This document shows, piece after piece, positions 27,035 to 36,924 of a DNA stretch of 64,000 nt. This DNA is from Pseudomonas sp. JAI120. Lineage in GTDB: Bacteria > Pseudomonadota > Gammaproteobacteria > Pseudomonadales > Pseudomonadaceae. Position 1 is the stretch's first letter. Each line of letters starts with the position of its first letter. Location of the stretch: assembly GCF_014207255.1 (NCBI RefSeq), contig NZ_JACHCZ010000002.1, positions 744,001 to 808,000 on the forward strand, given 5' to 3'. The notes beneath the pieces are model-generated. The model saw only the letters and a program-made list of their open reading frames with translations, searched no databases and was not told where the DNA came from. The translations under genes were made by a program, and so were the position numbers.

Positions 27035-28159
27035 TTAACGAAATGCCTCCCGGCAGTCCTGCCAACCCAGCCCACTTTGCGCCGTTGCCTGCAGCAACAT
27101 CGGCAGTGCCACCCGCGCCTTGTCCTGGGTGTCGTGAAACACAATCACGCCTTTGCGCCACAACAGCATCAACGTCAGCACCCGCTGCGCCGACTCATCG
27201 GCCTTGAGCTTGCCCGGCTCGTCCTGGGAATCGATGTCCCATAACGCCACCTGCAAGCCCTGCGACTGGAAAAACCCCTGGCTGTCCGCGCGACGTTGCC
27301 CGTAAGGCGGGCGGAACAGCGGCACGTAGTTTTCCGGCATCAGGTTCTGCACCAACTGCGCGCTGCGGGTGATGGAGCCTTGCCAGTCCACCCAATGGCT
27401 GTGGGAACGGTACTGCCAGCCCTGGGTGCCGACGCACTGCCCCTGGTACAACGCCTCCACCTCCGCGGCGGAACTGCGCTCCACACGGGTTTGCAGGCTG
27501 CTGCCGAGGGCAAAGAAGGTGGCGTTCATCTTCTGCTTGCGCAGGTAGTCGGCGACCCAGTCGGTATTGCCGCCGACCGGCGCCGGTCCGCCGTCGAAGG
27601 TCAGCAGGAAGAGGCGGTCGTTGAACTCGTCGCCATTGCGTTCATGCTCGCCAAAGCGCGCAACTTCGCTGCTGATCTGCGGAAACAGCGCGGCCTTGCG
27701 CAGCAGTTCGTCCAGATAGCGCTCATGGAAGGCATGGCTGGGGGCTGCCCAGCCTATATAGAAAGAGTCTTCGCTGATCGCCAACTTGCCGGCCTGCTCG
27801 CGCAGGTCGTCCATGCTCTCCACCAGGTAGCAGAACGAGGCGTCGACTTCGCAGCTCTGCTGGGCAAAGGTGTAGTTCTCCAGCAGGCGCTGCCAAAGCT
27901 CGCGGCGCAGGTCGTCGATGGCCGCCAGGTTGATGATCTTCAAGCCCAGGCGCTGCTTGAGTGCGGCTTCGTCCAGGGATTCACTGGCCAGCAGGCTGTG
28001 GGCGAACATCAGGATTTCCGCACGCGAAGCCACATCGAACAGCGCCGGGCTGCTGAGTTTTTCCGGCCAGGTACCACGATCCAGACTGGCTACATCCACC
28101 GGCGCCGCCTGGGCATTCAGGCACAGCAGGCAAGCCGACAACAAAAGCGCTATTCGCAC
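27035..28159 (-). CDS. Polysaccharide deacetylase-family protein with degenerate metal site
   Basis: 374 aa, secreted (signal MRIALLLSACLLCLNAQA), GTG start with GGAGA upstream. A helical N-terminal half (20-175) of unknown role is followed by a NodB homology domain. Motif 1 is T187-F-D-G-G-P instead of TFDDGP, so the second Asp, a metal ligand, is missing. Motif 2 reads R251-S-H-S-H255 instead of H-S/T-x-x-H, so the first metal His is Arg. Motif 3 RPPYG and the C-terminal VIVFHD are kept. It may not be an active zinc deacetylase. No operon partners. Confidence 0.82.
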   Translation of the reverse strand: MRIALLLSACLLCLNAQAAPVDVASLDRGTWPEKLSSPALFDVASRAEILMFAHSLLASESLDEAALKQRLGLKIINLAAIDDLRRELWQRLLENYTFAQQSCEVDASFCYLVESMDDLREQAGKLAISEDSFYIGWAAPSHAFHERYLDELLRKAALFPQISSEVARFGEHERNGDEFNDRLFLLTFDGGPAPVGGNTDWVADYLRKQKMNATFFALGSSLQTRVERSSAAEVEALYQGQCVGTQGWQYRSHSHWVDWQGSITRSAQLVQNLMPENYVPLFRPPYGQRRADSQGFFQSQGLQVALWDIDSQDEPGKLKADESAQRVLTLMLLWRKGVIVFHDTQDKARVALPMLLQATAQSGLGWQDCREAFR

Positions 28160-28278
28160 ACAGGGTCTCCCTCTCCAGAGTCACCGGCCATCATAGCGGA
28201 TCGCGCCTATCGCCATCATAGGTGGAGTCAAAACGCCCGAGCCCCTAGAATCCCCGCACGATTACAGGAGACGACTTC

Positions 28279-29058
28279 ATGCTGATGGTGATTTCCCCCG
28301 CCAAAACCCTCGATTTCGAGACCCCAGCGGTGACCCAGCGCTTTACCCAGCCGCAGTACCTGGACCATTCCCAGGTGCTGATCGAGCAACTGCGCGAACT
28401 GAGCCCGGCGCAGATCAGCGAATTGATGCACGTGTCCGACAAGATCGGCGGCCTCAACGCCGCCCGCTTCGGCAGCTGGACCCCGGCCTTCACCCCTGAG
28501 AATGCCAAGCAGGCCTTGCTGGCGTTCAAGGGCGACGTGTACACCGGCCTGAACGCCGAGACCTTCACCGCTGCCGACTTCAGCTACGCCCAGGACCACC
28601 TGCGCATGCTCTCGGGCCTGTACGGCCTGCTGCGCCCCTTGGACCTGATGATGCCGTACCGCCTGGAGATGGGCACCAAACTCGCCAACGCCCGTGGCAA
28701 GGACCTGTACGCCTTCTGGGGCACGCGCATCAGCGAGTGGCTGAACGAAGCCCTGGCCGAACAAGGCGACGACGTACTGCTCAACCTGGCCTCCAACGAG
28801 TACTTCTCGGCGGTCAAGCGCACGGCCCTGAACGCGCGGATCATCAACACCGAGTTCAAGGACCTGAAGAACGGCCAGTACAAGATCATCAGCTTCTACG
28901 CAAAAAAGGCCCGAGGCATGATGAGCCGCTTCGTGATCGAAGAGCGCATCAACGATCCGGCCAAGCTCAAGCAGTTCGATGTGCAGGGCTACCGCTTCAA
29001 TGCGGAGCAGTCCAAGCCGGACAACCTGGTGTTCTTGCGCGATCACGCACCGGAATAA
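28279..29058 (+). CDS. yaaA: Peroxide stress resistance protein YaaA
   Basis: 259 aa, UPF0246 family. In E. coli YaaA lowers free iron during H2O2 stress and has a DNA-binding fold. [13 protein letters not shown] at the start, [50 protein letters not shown] and [13 protein letters not shown] are the conserved blocks. The start follows CAGGAG. A single gene, followed by a REPIN. Confidence 0.92.
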   Translation: MLMVISPAKTLDFETPAVTQRFTQPQYLDHSQVLIEQLRELSPAQISELMHVSDKIGGLNAARFGSWTPAFTPENAKQALLAFKGDVYTGLNAETFTAADFSYAQDHLRMLSGLYGLLRPLDLMMPYRLEMGTKLANARGKDLYAFWGTRISEWLNEALAEQGDDVLLNLASNEYFSAVKRTALNARIINTEFKDLKNGQYKIISFYAKKARGMMSRFVIEERINDPAKLKQFDVQGYRFNAEQSKPDNLVFLRDHAPE

Positions 29059-29092
29059 GGCCGTACCAGCCTCTTTCAGACAATGAAATCCA

Positions 29093-29184
29093 AATGTGGG
29101 AGGGGGCTTGCCCCGATGGCAGTGCATCAGTCGATACATAGTCGACTGACACAACGCAATCGGGGGCAAGCCCCCTCCCACATT
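29093..29184. repeat. REPIN after yaaA
   Basis: Inverted arms GTGGGAGGGGGCTTGCCCC / GGGGCAAGCCCCCTCCCAC, with an inner inverted pair CAGTCGA/TCGACTG. It separates yaaA from the algD regulatory region. Confidence 0.9.
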
Positions 29185-29288
29185 TTTGCCTGCATTCCAC
29201 ACCAAAAATCGTCACTTATTTGACGTCAAAAAATATACCGACACATCCCTAACAATTCTTTCACTCGACATTTCCAATTTTTTTTCGT

Positions 29289-29398
29289 AGTGGCACCACT
29301 TTTTAAAATCACTAGTGGCACAAAACTATCCCCGCACACCAACTACCTGTAACTACTGGCCCAAATAGCAAGTGCTATCAATATAGTACCAGTGCCAT
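29289..29398. promoter_or_regulatory. Repeated TGGCA motifs and ATAGCA palindrome upstream of the algD promoter
   Basis: AGTGGCAC occurs at 29289-29296 and 29314-29321 (25 bp apart). CCAGTGCCAT (29389-29398) is an inverted copy, and ATAGCA-ag-TGCTAT is a perfect palindrome at 29365-29378. They lie 50-190 bp upstream of the AlgU-type promoter. AmrZ, AlgR and AlgB are known to bind upstream of algD in P. aeruginosa; TGGCA-type motifs would suit AmrZ, but no protein can be assigned from sequence alone. Confidence 0.35.
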
Positions 29399-29445
29399 CT
29401 TTGCCTATATTTCAAGAAATTTCCGGAAACAGGATGAGCGGCCAG

Positions 29446-29472
29446 GAACTTCGTCCTAAAGCACCGCTCATA
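29446..29472 (+). promoter_or_regulatory. AlgU (sigma-22/RpoE-type) promoter of the alginate operon
   Basis: GAACTT (-35, 29446-29451), a 16-nt spacer, and TCATA (-10, 29468-29472). This fits the extracytoplasmic consensus GAACTT-N16/17-TCnnA used by algD in P. aeruginosa. It implies an untranslated leader of about 465 nt before algD. The leader (29480-29945) has no credible gene. Confidence 0.72.
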
Positions 29473-29945
29473 CCACCGGTAACGAAATTCTCTGTTTCTG
29501 TAGGAGATGACTTACAAGGCGGACCAACGGAAGTAGCGAAGTTGTCATATTCAACTTTGACTCAGTGGTCACATTACCAACCGATTAGTTGAGAGCGGCG
29601 ATAAGGATCCATTGCCACGAACTATAAGGCCAAGGCTGTGCTTACCCTAATGGGTCAGTGAGACACCCCAAGGCGTTGATATTTAAAGGCTTACAGCCTC
29701 TATCAAGGCCCTGCGGCACTGGCGCCAGACCCTTCTCCCAGGAAGGCTGGCTGCATTTCAGGGCAGGCCCCAATAACAAGGCCAAGTTGCGCACAACTTG
29801 AGTGCAATAGTTAGTCACTCGTTATTCAACATGCCTGTACGCGGCAAGTCGGCGTCTATTCGCCCAACTTTCGCGGCATTTGTGACGTTTGCAAACATGA
29901 ACTCCGGCCATCTAATGGCATGATTTAAATACAGAGGTAATTGCG

Positions 29946-31262
29946 ATGCGCATCAGCATATTTGGTTTGGGTTACGTTGGCGCAGTGTGTGCCGGTTGCC
30001 TGTCTGCCCGTGGCCACGAAGTGGTTGGCGTAGACATCTCCAAGGAAAAGATCGACCTGATCAACGCCGGCAAATCGCCGATCGTCGAGCCGGGTCTGGG
30101 CGAACTGTTGAGCCAGGGCATCGCAAACGGTCGACTGCGCGGCACCACCAACTTCGCCGAAGCCATCCGTGATACTGACCTGTCGATGATTTGCGTCGGC
30201 ACGCCGAGTAAGAAAAACGGCGACCTGGAACTCAACTACATCGAATCGGTATGCCGCGAGATCGGTTTTGTCCTGCGTGACAAGACCACCCGCCACACCA
30301 TCGTGGTACGCAGCACCGTGTTGCCGGGCACCGTCGCCAACGTGGTGATCCCGATCCTCGAAGACTGCTCCGGCAAGAAAGCCGGCGTCGACTTCGGCGT
30401 TGCGGTCAACCCGGAATTCCTGCGCGAATCCACCGCCATCGCCGATTACGACCTGCCACCGATGACCGTCATCGGCGAATTCGACAAAGCCTCCGGCGAT
30501 GTCCTGCAGTCCCTGTACGAAGAACTCGACGCACCGATCATCCGCAAGGACATCGCTGTGGCCGAGATGATCAAGTACACCTGCAACGTGTGGCACGCCA
30601 CCAAGGTCACCTTCGCCAACGAGATCGGCAACATTGCCAAGGCAGTCGGCGTCGACGGTCGCGAAGTGATGGAAGTGGTCTGCCAGGACAAGACCCTCAA
30701 CCTGTCCCAGTACTACATGCGCCCAGGCTTTGCGTTCGGCGGCTCCTGCCTGCCTAAAGACGTTCGCGCCCTGACCTACCGCGCCAGCTCCCTGGACGTG
30801 GAAGCGCCGCTGCTCAACTCGCTGATGCGCAGCAACGAATCCCAGGTGCAGAACGCCTTCGACATCGTCGCCGGCCACGACAAACGCAAAGTCGCCCTGT
30901 TGGGCCTGAGCTTCAAGGCCGGTACCGACGACCTGCGCGAAAGCCCGCTGGTAGAACTGGCCGAGATGCTGATCGGCAAGGGTTACGACCTGAGCATCTA
31001 CGACAGCAACGTCGAGTACGCCCGTGTCCACGGCGCGAACAAGGACTACATCGAAGGCAAGATCCCCCACGTGTCGTCCCTGCTCAACTCGGACTTCGAT
31101 GACGTGATCAACAACTCCGACGTGATCATCCTCGGCAACCGCGACGAGAAGTTCCGTTCCCTGGCGCAGAACGCACCGCACGGCAAGCAAGTGATCGACC
31201 TGGTGGGCTTCATGTCCAAGGCGACCTGCACGACCGGTCGTACCGAAGGCATTTGCTGGTAA
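29946..31262 (+). CDS. algD: GDP-mannose 6-dehydrogenase AlgD
   Basis: 438 aa. Oxidises GDP-mannose to GDP-mannuronic acid with two NAD+, the committed step of alginate synthesis. Rossmann motif [14 protein letters not shown], catalytic Cys268 in FGGSCLPKD (same number as in P. aeruginosa), Lys/Asn residues in [17 protein letters not shown], and the C-terminal domain [19 protein letters not shown]. The ATG is preceded by AGAGG. First gene of the twelve-gene operon, about 80 bp before alg8. Confidence 0.97.
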   Translation: MRISIFGLGYVGAVCAGCLSARGHEVVGVDISKEKIDLINAGKSPIVEPGLGELLSQGIANGRLRGTTNFAEAIRDTDLSMICVGTPSKKNGDLELNYIESVCREIGFVLRDKTTRHTIVVRSTVLPGTVANVVIPILEDCSGKKAGVDFGVAVNPEFLRESTAIADYDLPPMTVIGEFDKASGDVLQSLYEELDAPIIRKDIAVAEMIKYTCNVWHATKVTFANEIGNIAKAVGVDGREVMEVVCQDKTLNLSQYYMRPGFAFGGSCLPKDVRALTYRASSLDVEAPLLNSLMRSNESQVQNAFDIVAGHDKRKVALLGLSFKAGTDDLRESPLVELAEMLIGKGYDLSIYDSNVEYARVHGANKDYIEGKIPHVSSLLNSDFDDVINNSDVIILGNRDEKFRSLAQNAPHGKQVIDLVGFMSKATCTTGRTEGICW

Positions 31263-31345
31263 CAGCAACGGTAAGTTTCGAGCTGCAGGCGTATCAATCC
31301 CCAGCGCTTGCAGCTCGAAGCCTTCTTCACCTTCGGATGACGCTT

Positions 31346-32827
31346 ATGTCCAAGTTAAAACACGTACTGCTCCACTCCGCCGGCTGGCTGTTCTTTCTGA
31401 GCCTGCTGATGGGTCTCGCCCTGCTGTTGCCGGCGAGTACGTTCGACTCCGAGTCGAAGAATTTTATTTTCCTGATTGGCGCCGTCGGTATCTGGCGCTA
31501 CTCGATGGGTGCTACGCATTTCTTTCGCGGCATGCTGTTCCTGTACGTGGTCTACCCGCACCTGCGCCGTAAAGTACGCAAGTTGGGCAAGGCTGCGGAC
31601 CCGTCCCACGTGTTCCTGATGGTCACCAGCTTCCGTATCGATGCGCTGACCACCGCGCAGGTCTACAGCTCGGTGATTCGCGAGGCCATCGAATGCGGCT
31701 TCCCGACCACCGTGGTCTGCTCGCTGGTGGAAATGTCCGATGAGCTGCTGGTCAAGAGCCTGTGGGAACGCATGAACCCGCCGGACCACGTCAAGCTCGA
31801 CTTCGTGCGTATCGCCGGTACCGGCAAACGCGACGGCCTGGCCTTCGGTTTCCGCGCCATCTCCCGCCACCTGCCGGACGACCGCGCCGTGGTTGCCGTG
31901 ATCGATGGCGACACCGTGCTCGCCGAAGGCGTGGTGCGCAAGACCGTGCCGTGGTTCCAGCTGTTCGGCAACGTCGGTGGCCTGACCACCAACGAATTCT
32001 GCGAAGTGCGCGGCGGCTACATCATGAGCGAGTGGCACAAGCTGCGCTTTGCCCAACGCCACATCAACATGTGCTCCATGGCCCTGTCCAAGCGCGTACT
32101 GACCATGACCGGTCGCATGTCGGTGTTCCGTGCCAACGTCGTGACTGACCCGGGCTTTATCGCCGACGTGGAAAGCGACTCGCTGCAACACTGGCGCCTG
32201 GGCCGCTTCAAGTTCCTCACCGGTGATGACAAGTCCAGCTGGTTCAGCTTGATGCGCCTGGGCTACGACACCTTCTATGTGCCCGATGCCGCGATCCATA
32301 CCGTGGAACACCCGCCGGAAAAGAGCTTTATCAAGGCCAGCCGCAAACTGATGTTCCGCTGGTACGGCAACAACCTGCGCCAGAACTCTCGAGCCCTCGG
32401 CCTGGGTGTACGCCGCCTCGGCCTGTTCACCAGCATCGTGTTGTTCGACCAGCGCGTGTCGATGTGGACCTCCCTGCTCGGCCTGACCGTGGCAATCATC
32501 GCCACCTTCAAGTACGGCGGCGCGTTCATCCTCGCGTACCTGCTGTGGATCGGCATCACCCGCCTGATCCTGACCCTGCTGCTGTCGTGCTCCGGCCACA
32601 AGATCGGCCCGGCTTACCCGGTGATTCTCTATTACAACCAGATCATGGGCGCGCTGGTGAAGATCTACGTGTTCTTCCGCCTTGATCAACAGTCCTGGAC
32701 ACGCCAGGACACCAAACTGACCCGCGATTTGGCCAGCTTTCAACGTTGGTTCAACACCTGGTCGTCTCGGACCATGACCTTCTCCGCCGGCAGCATCTTC
32801 GTTGCCGTGTTGCTGATGATGGTCTGA
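31346..32827 (+). CDS. alg8: Alginate polymerase subunit Alg8
   Basis: 493 aa inner-membrane family-2 glycosyltransferase that polymerises mannuronate from GDP-mannuronate with Alg44. Membrane segments near the N-terminus ([22 protein letters not shown]), a cytoplasmic GT domain ([11 protein letters not shown] with the DxD motif; [29 protein letters not shown]), and C-terminal membrane helices. The ATG at 31346 ([17 protein letters not shown]) gives the family length; upstream in-frame starts run into the algD-alg8 gap. Confidence 0.95.
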   Translation: MSKLKHVLLHSAGWLFFLSLLMGLALLLPASTFDSESKNFIFLIGAVGIWRYSMGATHFFRGMLFLYVVYPHLRRKVRKLGKAADPSHVFLMVTSFRIDALTTAQVYSSVIREAIECGFPTTVVCSLVEMSDELLVKSLWERMNPPDHVKLDFVRIAGTGKRDGLAFGFRAISRHLPDDRAVVAVIDGDTVLAEGVVRKTVPWFQLFGNVGGLTTNEFCEVRGGYIMSEWHKLRFAQRHINMCSMALSKRVLTMTGRMSVFRANVVTDPGFIADVESDSLQHWRLGRFKFLTGDDKSSWFSLMRLGYDTFYVPDAAIHTVEHPPEKSFIKASRKLMFRWYGNNLRQNSRALGLGVRRLGLFTSIVLFDQRVSMWTSLLGLTVAIIATFKYGGAFILAYLLWIGITRLILTLLLSCSGHKIGPAYPVILYYNQIMGALVKIYVFFRLDQQSWTRQDTKLTRDLASFQRWFNTWSSRTMTFSAGSIFVAVLLMMV

Positions 32828-32865
32828 CCCTGCCAAGCCTGAATTAACCAAGGAATTACACCGTC

Positions 32866-34032
32866 ATGAACAGCCAAGTAAACGCCAACGTTGTCCACGA
32901 ATCCGAAGCCCAGCGTCAACATGCCCGGGTCAAAATCCCGGCCAAGCTGCGCTTCTTCAACACTGACCGCACCCAGACCGAAGCACGGGTGATCGACCTC
33001 TCGGCCGGCGGCCTGGCGTTCACCGCCACCCAGCCGTTGACCGTGGGTGAAGTGCACAAGGGTCGCCTGCAATTCGTCATCGATAACCTCGGCCTGGCCA
33101 TGGATGTGGAGCTGCAGATCCGCTCCTACGACCGCCAGAGCGGCCGTACCGGTTGCCAGTTCCAGAACCTCGACGCCCAGGATATCTCCACCCTGCGCCA
33201 CCTGATCACCTCGCACCTGTCGGGTGACATCGTGACCATGGGTGATGTGTTGGCGACCCTGCAACGCGACAACTTCACCAAGGCGCGCAAGGTCAAGGAC
33301 GGCGGCAGCAACATGAGCGCCTTTGGCCGCCTGCGCGCCGTGACGTTCAGCCTGGCGATCTTCCTGGTGGGTCTCGCAGCCTTCGGTTTCGTCTTCAAGT
33401 CGGTGTACGGCATGTACTTCGTCAGCCACGCCCAGGCGGGCCTGGTAAGCGTGCCTGGCATGAACGTGACCATGCCGCGCGACGGCACCGTGCAAAGCCT
33501 GCTCAAAGGTGACGCGGTGGCGGCCAAAGGTGCGCCACTGGCGACCTTCAGCACCAGCATGCTGGATGTGCTCAAGGGCCACCTGGACGAAGACCAGCTG
33601 CAACCGGCCAAGGTCGAAGAACTGTTCGGCAAGCAAATGACCGGCACCCTCACCTCGCCGTGCGATTGCGTGGTCGCCCAGCAACTGGTCGCCGACGGCC
33701 AGTACGCCAGCAAAGGCGACGTGATCTTCCAACTGGTGCCACGCGGCAGCCAGGCCAATGTGGAAGCACGCTTCTCCTATCGTCAGTTCGGTGACGTGCG
33801 CCCAGGCACCCCGGTGAGCTTCCAGGTGGCCGACGAAGAGCAGACCCGCACCGGCACCATCGTCAGCAGCACCAGCCTGAACAGCGCCGACCTGTCCTCC
33901 GACATCCGCGTACAGATCAAGCCTGACGCCCCGCTGGACAGCGCCTATGCCGGCCGCCCGGTGGAAGTGACCAGCGACCGTGGCCCATCCCTGAACTGGC
34001 TGATCGATAAAGCCATGGCTGCGGGTCTTTAA
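32866..34032 (+). CDS. alg44: Alginate co-polymerase Alg44 with c-di-GMP-binding PilZ domain
   Basis: 388 aa. The N-terminal cytoplasmic PilZ domain carries the c-di-GMP motif R17-x3-R21 and D44-x-S46-x2-G49, at the positions known in P. aeruginosa. One membrane helix at about 155-180 (VTFSLAIFLVGLAAFGFVF) is followed by a periplasmic HlyD-like domain (VSVPGMNVTMPRDGTVQSLL). It activates Alg8 on binding c-di-GMP and may bridge to the export machinery. 38 bp after alg8 and 2 bp before algK. Confidence 0.95.
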   Translation: MNSQVNANVVHESEAQRQHARVKIPAKLRFFNTDRTQTEARVIDLSAGGLAFTATQPLTVGEVHKGRLQFVIDNLGLAMDVELQIRSYDRQSGRTGCQFQNLDAQDISTLRHLITSHLSGDIVTMGDVLATLQRDNFTKARKVKDGGSNMSAFGRLRAVTFSLAIFLVGLAAFGFVFKSVYGMYFVSHAQAGLVSVPGMNVTMPRDGTVQSLLKGDAVAAKGAPLATFSTSMLDVLKGHLDEDQLQPAKVEELFGKQMTGTLTSPCDCVVAQQLVADGQYASKGDVIFQLVPRGSQANVEARFSYRQFGDVRPGTPVSFQVADEEQTRTGTIVSSTSLNSADLSSDIRVQIKPDAPLDSAYAGRPVEVTSDRGPSLNWLIDKAMAAGL

Positions 34033-34034
34033 TC

Positions 34035-35426
34035 ATGAGCGCCCTTCGAACCCTGCCCGTGCCCCTGGCGCTGGCCATTGCCCTCGCCGGTTGCGCCGGC
34101 CTGCCCGACCAACGCCTGGCCAATGAAGCGCTCAAGCGTGGCGACACCGTCACCGCGCAGCAGAATTACCAGCAACTGGCAGAGCTGGGTTACAGCGAGG
34201 CCCAGGTGGGCCTGGCCGATATCCAGGTAGGCACCCGCGATCCGGCGCAAATCAAACAGGCCGAGGCCACTTACCGTGCCGCGGCGGATACCTCGCCGCG
34301 TGCCCAGGCGCGTCTCGGTCGCCTGCTGGTGGCCAAGCCAGGCTCCACCGAAGCCGAACACCATGAAGCCGAAGGCCTGCTGAAAAAAGCCTTTGCCAAT
34401 GGCCAAGGCAACACGTTGATCCCGCTGGCGATGCTGTACCTGCAATACCCGCACAGCTTCCCCAACGTGAATGCCCAGCAGCAGATCAGCAAGTGGCAGG
34501 CGGCCGGTTACCCGGAAGCCGGCCTGGCCCAGGTGCTGCTGTATCGCACCCAGGACACCTACGACCAGCATCTGGATGACGTTGAGCGCATCTGTAAGGC
34601 CGCGTTGAACACCACCGATATCTGCTACGTCGAGCTGGCCACGGTCTACCAGAAAAAAGCCGAGCCGGAAAAACAGGCCGAACTGCTCAAGCAGATGGAA
34701 GCCGGCTACAGCCGCGGCACCGTCACCGCCCAACGCGTCGACAGCGTAGCCCGCGTACTGGGCGACGCCACGCTGGGCAAGACCGACGAGAAAACCGCCC
34801 AGGCCCTGCTGGAAAAAATCGCCCCCGGCTACCCGGCTTCCTGGGTCAGCCTGGCGCAACTGCTCTACGACTTCCCCGAACTGGGCGACGTCGACCAGAT
34901 GATGAAGTACCTGGACAACGGCCGCGCCGCCGACCAGCCGCGCGCCGAGCTGTTGCTGGGCAAGCTCTACTACGAAGGCAAGTGGGTGCCGGCGGACGCC
35001 AAGGCGGCTGAAGCGCACTTCCAGCAAGCCGTGGGCCGCGAAGTGGCTGCCGACTACTACCTCGGCCAGATCTACCGTCGTGGTTACCTGGGCCAGGTCT
35101 ATTCACAAAAAGCCCTGGACCACCTGCTGACCGCTGCGCGCAACGGCCAGAACAGCGCCGACTTCGCCATCGCTCAATTGTTTTCCCAAGGCAAAGGCAC
35201 CAAGCCCGACCCATTGAATGCCTATGTCTTCAGCCAATTGGCTAAAGCCCAGGACACGCCAGAGGCCAATGACCTGGCCACGCAGCTCGAAGCCCCGCTC
35301 ACGCCGGAACAACGCGCCCAAGGCCAACGCCTGGTGCAACAGGAACTGGCCGCGCGCGGCACCCTGGCCCAGAGCACGCTGCAACTGCACGCCCTGGAAG
35401 AAGAAGACGGCGAGGAATCCCTATGA
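34035..35426 (+). CDS. algK: Alginate outer-membrane lipoprotein AlgK
   Basis: 463 aa. Signal sequence with lipobox LAGC (Cys20), then tetratricopeptide/Sel1-like helical repeats through most of the chain (e.g. [66 protein letters not shown]). It places AlgE in the outer membrane and is a scaffold for the periplasmic complex. Its stop overlaps the algE start (ATGA). Confidence 0.95.
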   Translation: MSALRTLPVPLALAIALAGCAGLPDQRLANEALKRGDTVTAQQNYQQLAELGYSEAQVGLADIQVGTRDPAQIKQAEATYRAAADTSPRAQARLGRLLVAKPGSTEAEHHEAEGLLKKAFANGQGNTLIPLAMLYLQYPHSFPNVNAQQQISKWQAAGYPEAGLAQVLLYRTQDTYDQHLDDVERICKAALNTTDICYVELATVYQKKAEPEKQAELLKQMEAGYSRGTVTAQRVDSVARVLGDATLGKTDEKTAQALLEKIAPGYPASWVSLAQLLYDFPELGDVDQMMKYLDNGRAADQPRAELLLGKLYYEGKWVPADAKAAEAHFQQAVGREVAADYYLGQIYRRGYLGQVYSQKALDHLLTAARNGQNSADFAIAQLFSQGKGTKPDPLNAYVFSQLAKAQDTPEANDLATQLEAPLTPEQRAQGQRLVQQELAARGTLAQSTLQLHALEEEDGEESL

Positions 35427-36910
35427 AGCTCAATCCATTCGTGCAGGCCGGCATCGGCCTGACTTTCGCCCTGCTGTGGTCGTGCCCGACCCTGGCTGCG
35501 CTGACCGAAGCCAAGAACTTCGGCCTGGAAGTCAAAGCCACCGCGCAGTCCGAAGATGACCGCGACCTCGGCACCCAGAAAGGCGGCGACGTCAACGGTG
35601 TCGGCCTCGACCTGCGCCCGTGGATCTACGGCGAAAGCGGCGCGTGGAGTGCCTACGCCATGGGCCAGGCGGTCGTGTCGAGCGACATCATCGAGACCGA
35701 CACCCTGCAACAGTCGGCGGATGACGAAAACCAGCAAACCACCAACAACGACCGCAAGGCCAAGAAAAACTACCTGGCCATGCGCGAGTTCTGGGTCGGC
35801 TACAGCGGCTTCACGCCCTACCCCGGCGAGATCCTCAAGCTCGGTCGCCAACGCCTGCGCAACGACGACGGCCAATGGCGCGACACCAACATCGAAGCGC
35901 TGAACTGGACCTTCGACACCACCCTGCTCAAGGCCAACGTCGGCGTCGCCGAACGTTTCAGCGAATACCGCACCGACCTCAAGGAACTGTCGCCCAAGGA
36001 CAAGGACCGTCAGCACCTCTACGCCGACGCGTCCTACCAGTGGACGCCAGGCCAGTGGATCGGCCTGCGTGGCCATCACACCCATGACAACGGCAAGCTC
36101 GACTACCCGGAACCGGGTGTGGCCACCGACTCGCTGGACAAGCGCGAGAACGGCGACCTGACCTGGCTCGGCATCGAAGCCAACAGCGACGCCTACAACT
36201 GGCGCAACACCAACACCGTCAACTACTGGGCCAGCATCACCGGCATGAAAGGCGACCGCGACTCGGTCAATGCCTTGAACGCCGACGGCACCCGTCCTAC
36301 AGAGGCCAAGCGCAGCGATGACGTCAGTGGCTGGGCTACCGATCTGGGTATTCGCCTGCGTCTGGACCCGCAATGGCAAGTGGGTGCGGCCTATGCCCGC
36401 GCCAGTGCCGAGTACGAGCAGAACGGACTGCAAAGCAACCGTTCGAACTTCACCGGCACCCAGTCCCGCCTGCACCGTTTCGGCGAAGCGTTTCGTGGCG
36501 AGATGAACAACATGCAGTCCATGAGCCTGTTCGGTTCCTGGCAGCTGCGTGAGGACTATGACGCCAGCCTCGTGTACCACAAGTTCTGGCGTGTCGACGG
36601 CAACAAGCCGGTGGGCAGCAATGGCATCGACGCGGTGCAGAACAACACCGATGACGTGACCGGCGCGATCCTGTCCAGCACCTCCCTGCCGCTTGAAGAC
36701 GGCAAGAAAGACCTGGGCCAGGAAATGGACCTGGTCGTCACCAAGTACTTCAAGACCGGCCTGCTGCCGGCCGCGCTCAGCCAGTCGATCGACGAGCCGT
36801 CGGCTCTGGTGCGTTTCCGTGCAGGTGTGTTCAAACCGGGTGACGCCTACGGCAGCCAGGTCGACTCGTACATGCATCGCGCGTTTGTCGACGTGATCTG
36901 GAAATTCTGA
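35423..36910 (+). CDS. algE: Alginate outer-membrane exporter AlgE
   Basis: 495 aa, 18-stranded beta-barrel porin family. Signal peptide [15 protein letters not shown] ... PTLAA, then alternating amphipathic strands rich in charged loops (e.g. [22 protein letters not shown]) and a terminal aromatic, VIWKF. It is the selective exit channel for alginate. Start overlaps algK; its stop is 15 bp before the chosen algG start. Confidence 0.95.
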   Translation: MKLNPFVQAGIGLTFALLWSCPTLAALTEAKNFGLEVKATAQSEDDRDLGTQKGGDVNGVGLDLRPWIYGESGAWSAYAMGQAVVSSDIIETDTLQQSADDENQQTTNNDRKAKKNYLAMREFWVGYSGFTPYPGEILKLGRQRLRNDDGQWRDTNIEALNWTFDTTLLKANVGVAERFSEYRTDLKELSPKDKDRQHLYADASYQWTPGQWIGLRGHHTHDNGKLDYPEPGVATDSLDKRENGDLTWLGIEANSDAYNWRNTNTVNYWASITGMKGDRDSVNALNADGTRPTEAKRSDDVSGWATDLGIRLRLDPQWQVGAAYARASAEYEQNGLQSNRSNFTGTQSRLHRFGEAFRGEMNNMQSMSLFGSWQLREDYDASLVYHKFWRVDGNKPVGSNGIDAVQNNTDDVTGAILSSTSLPLEDGKKDLGQEMDLVVTKYFKTGLLPAALSQSIDEPSALVRFRAGVFKPGDAYGSQVDSYMHRAFVDVIWKF

Positions 36911-36924
36911 TGGGAGCCTGTGCA

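Noticed and set aside
29392..29592. 66-codon frame upstream of algD
   Set aside because: It spans the AlgU-type promoter, lacks a ribosome site and has no recognisable features; treated as chance.
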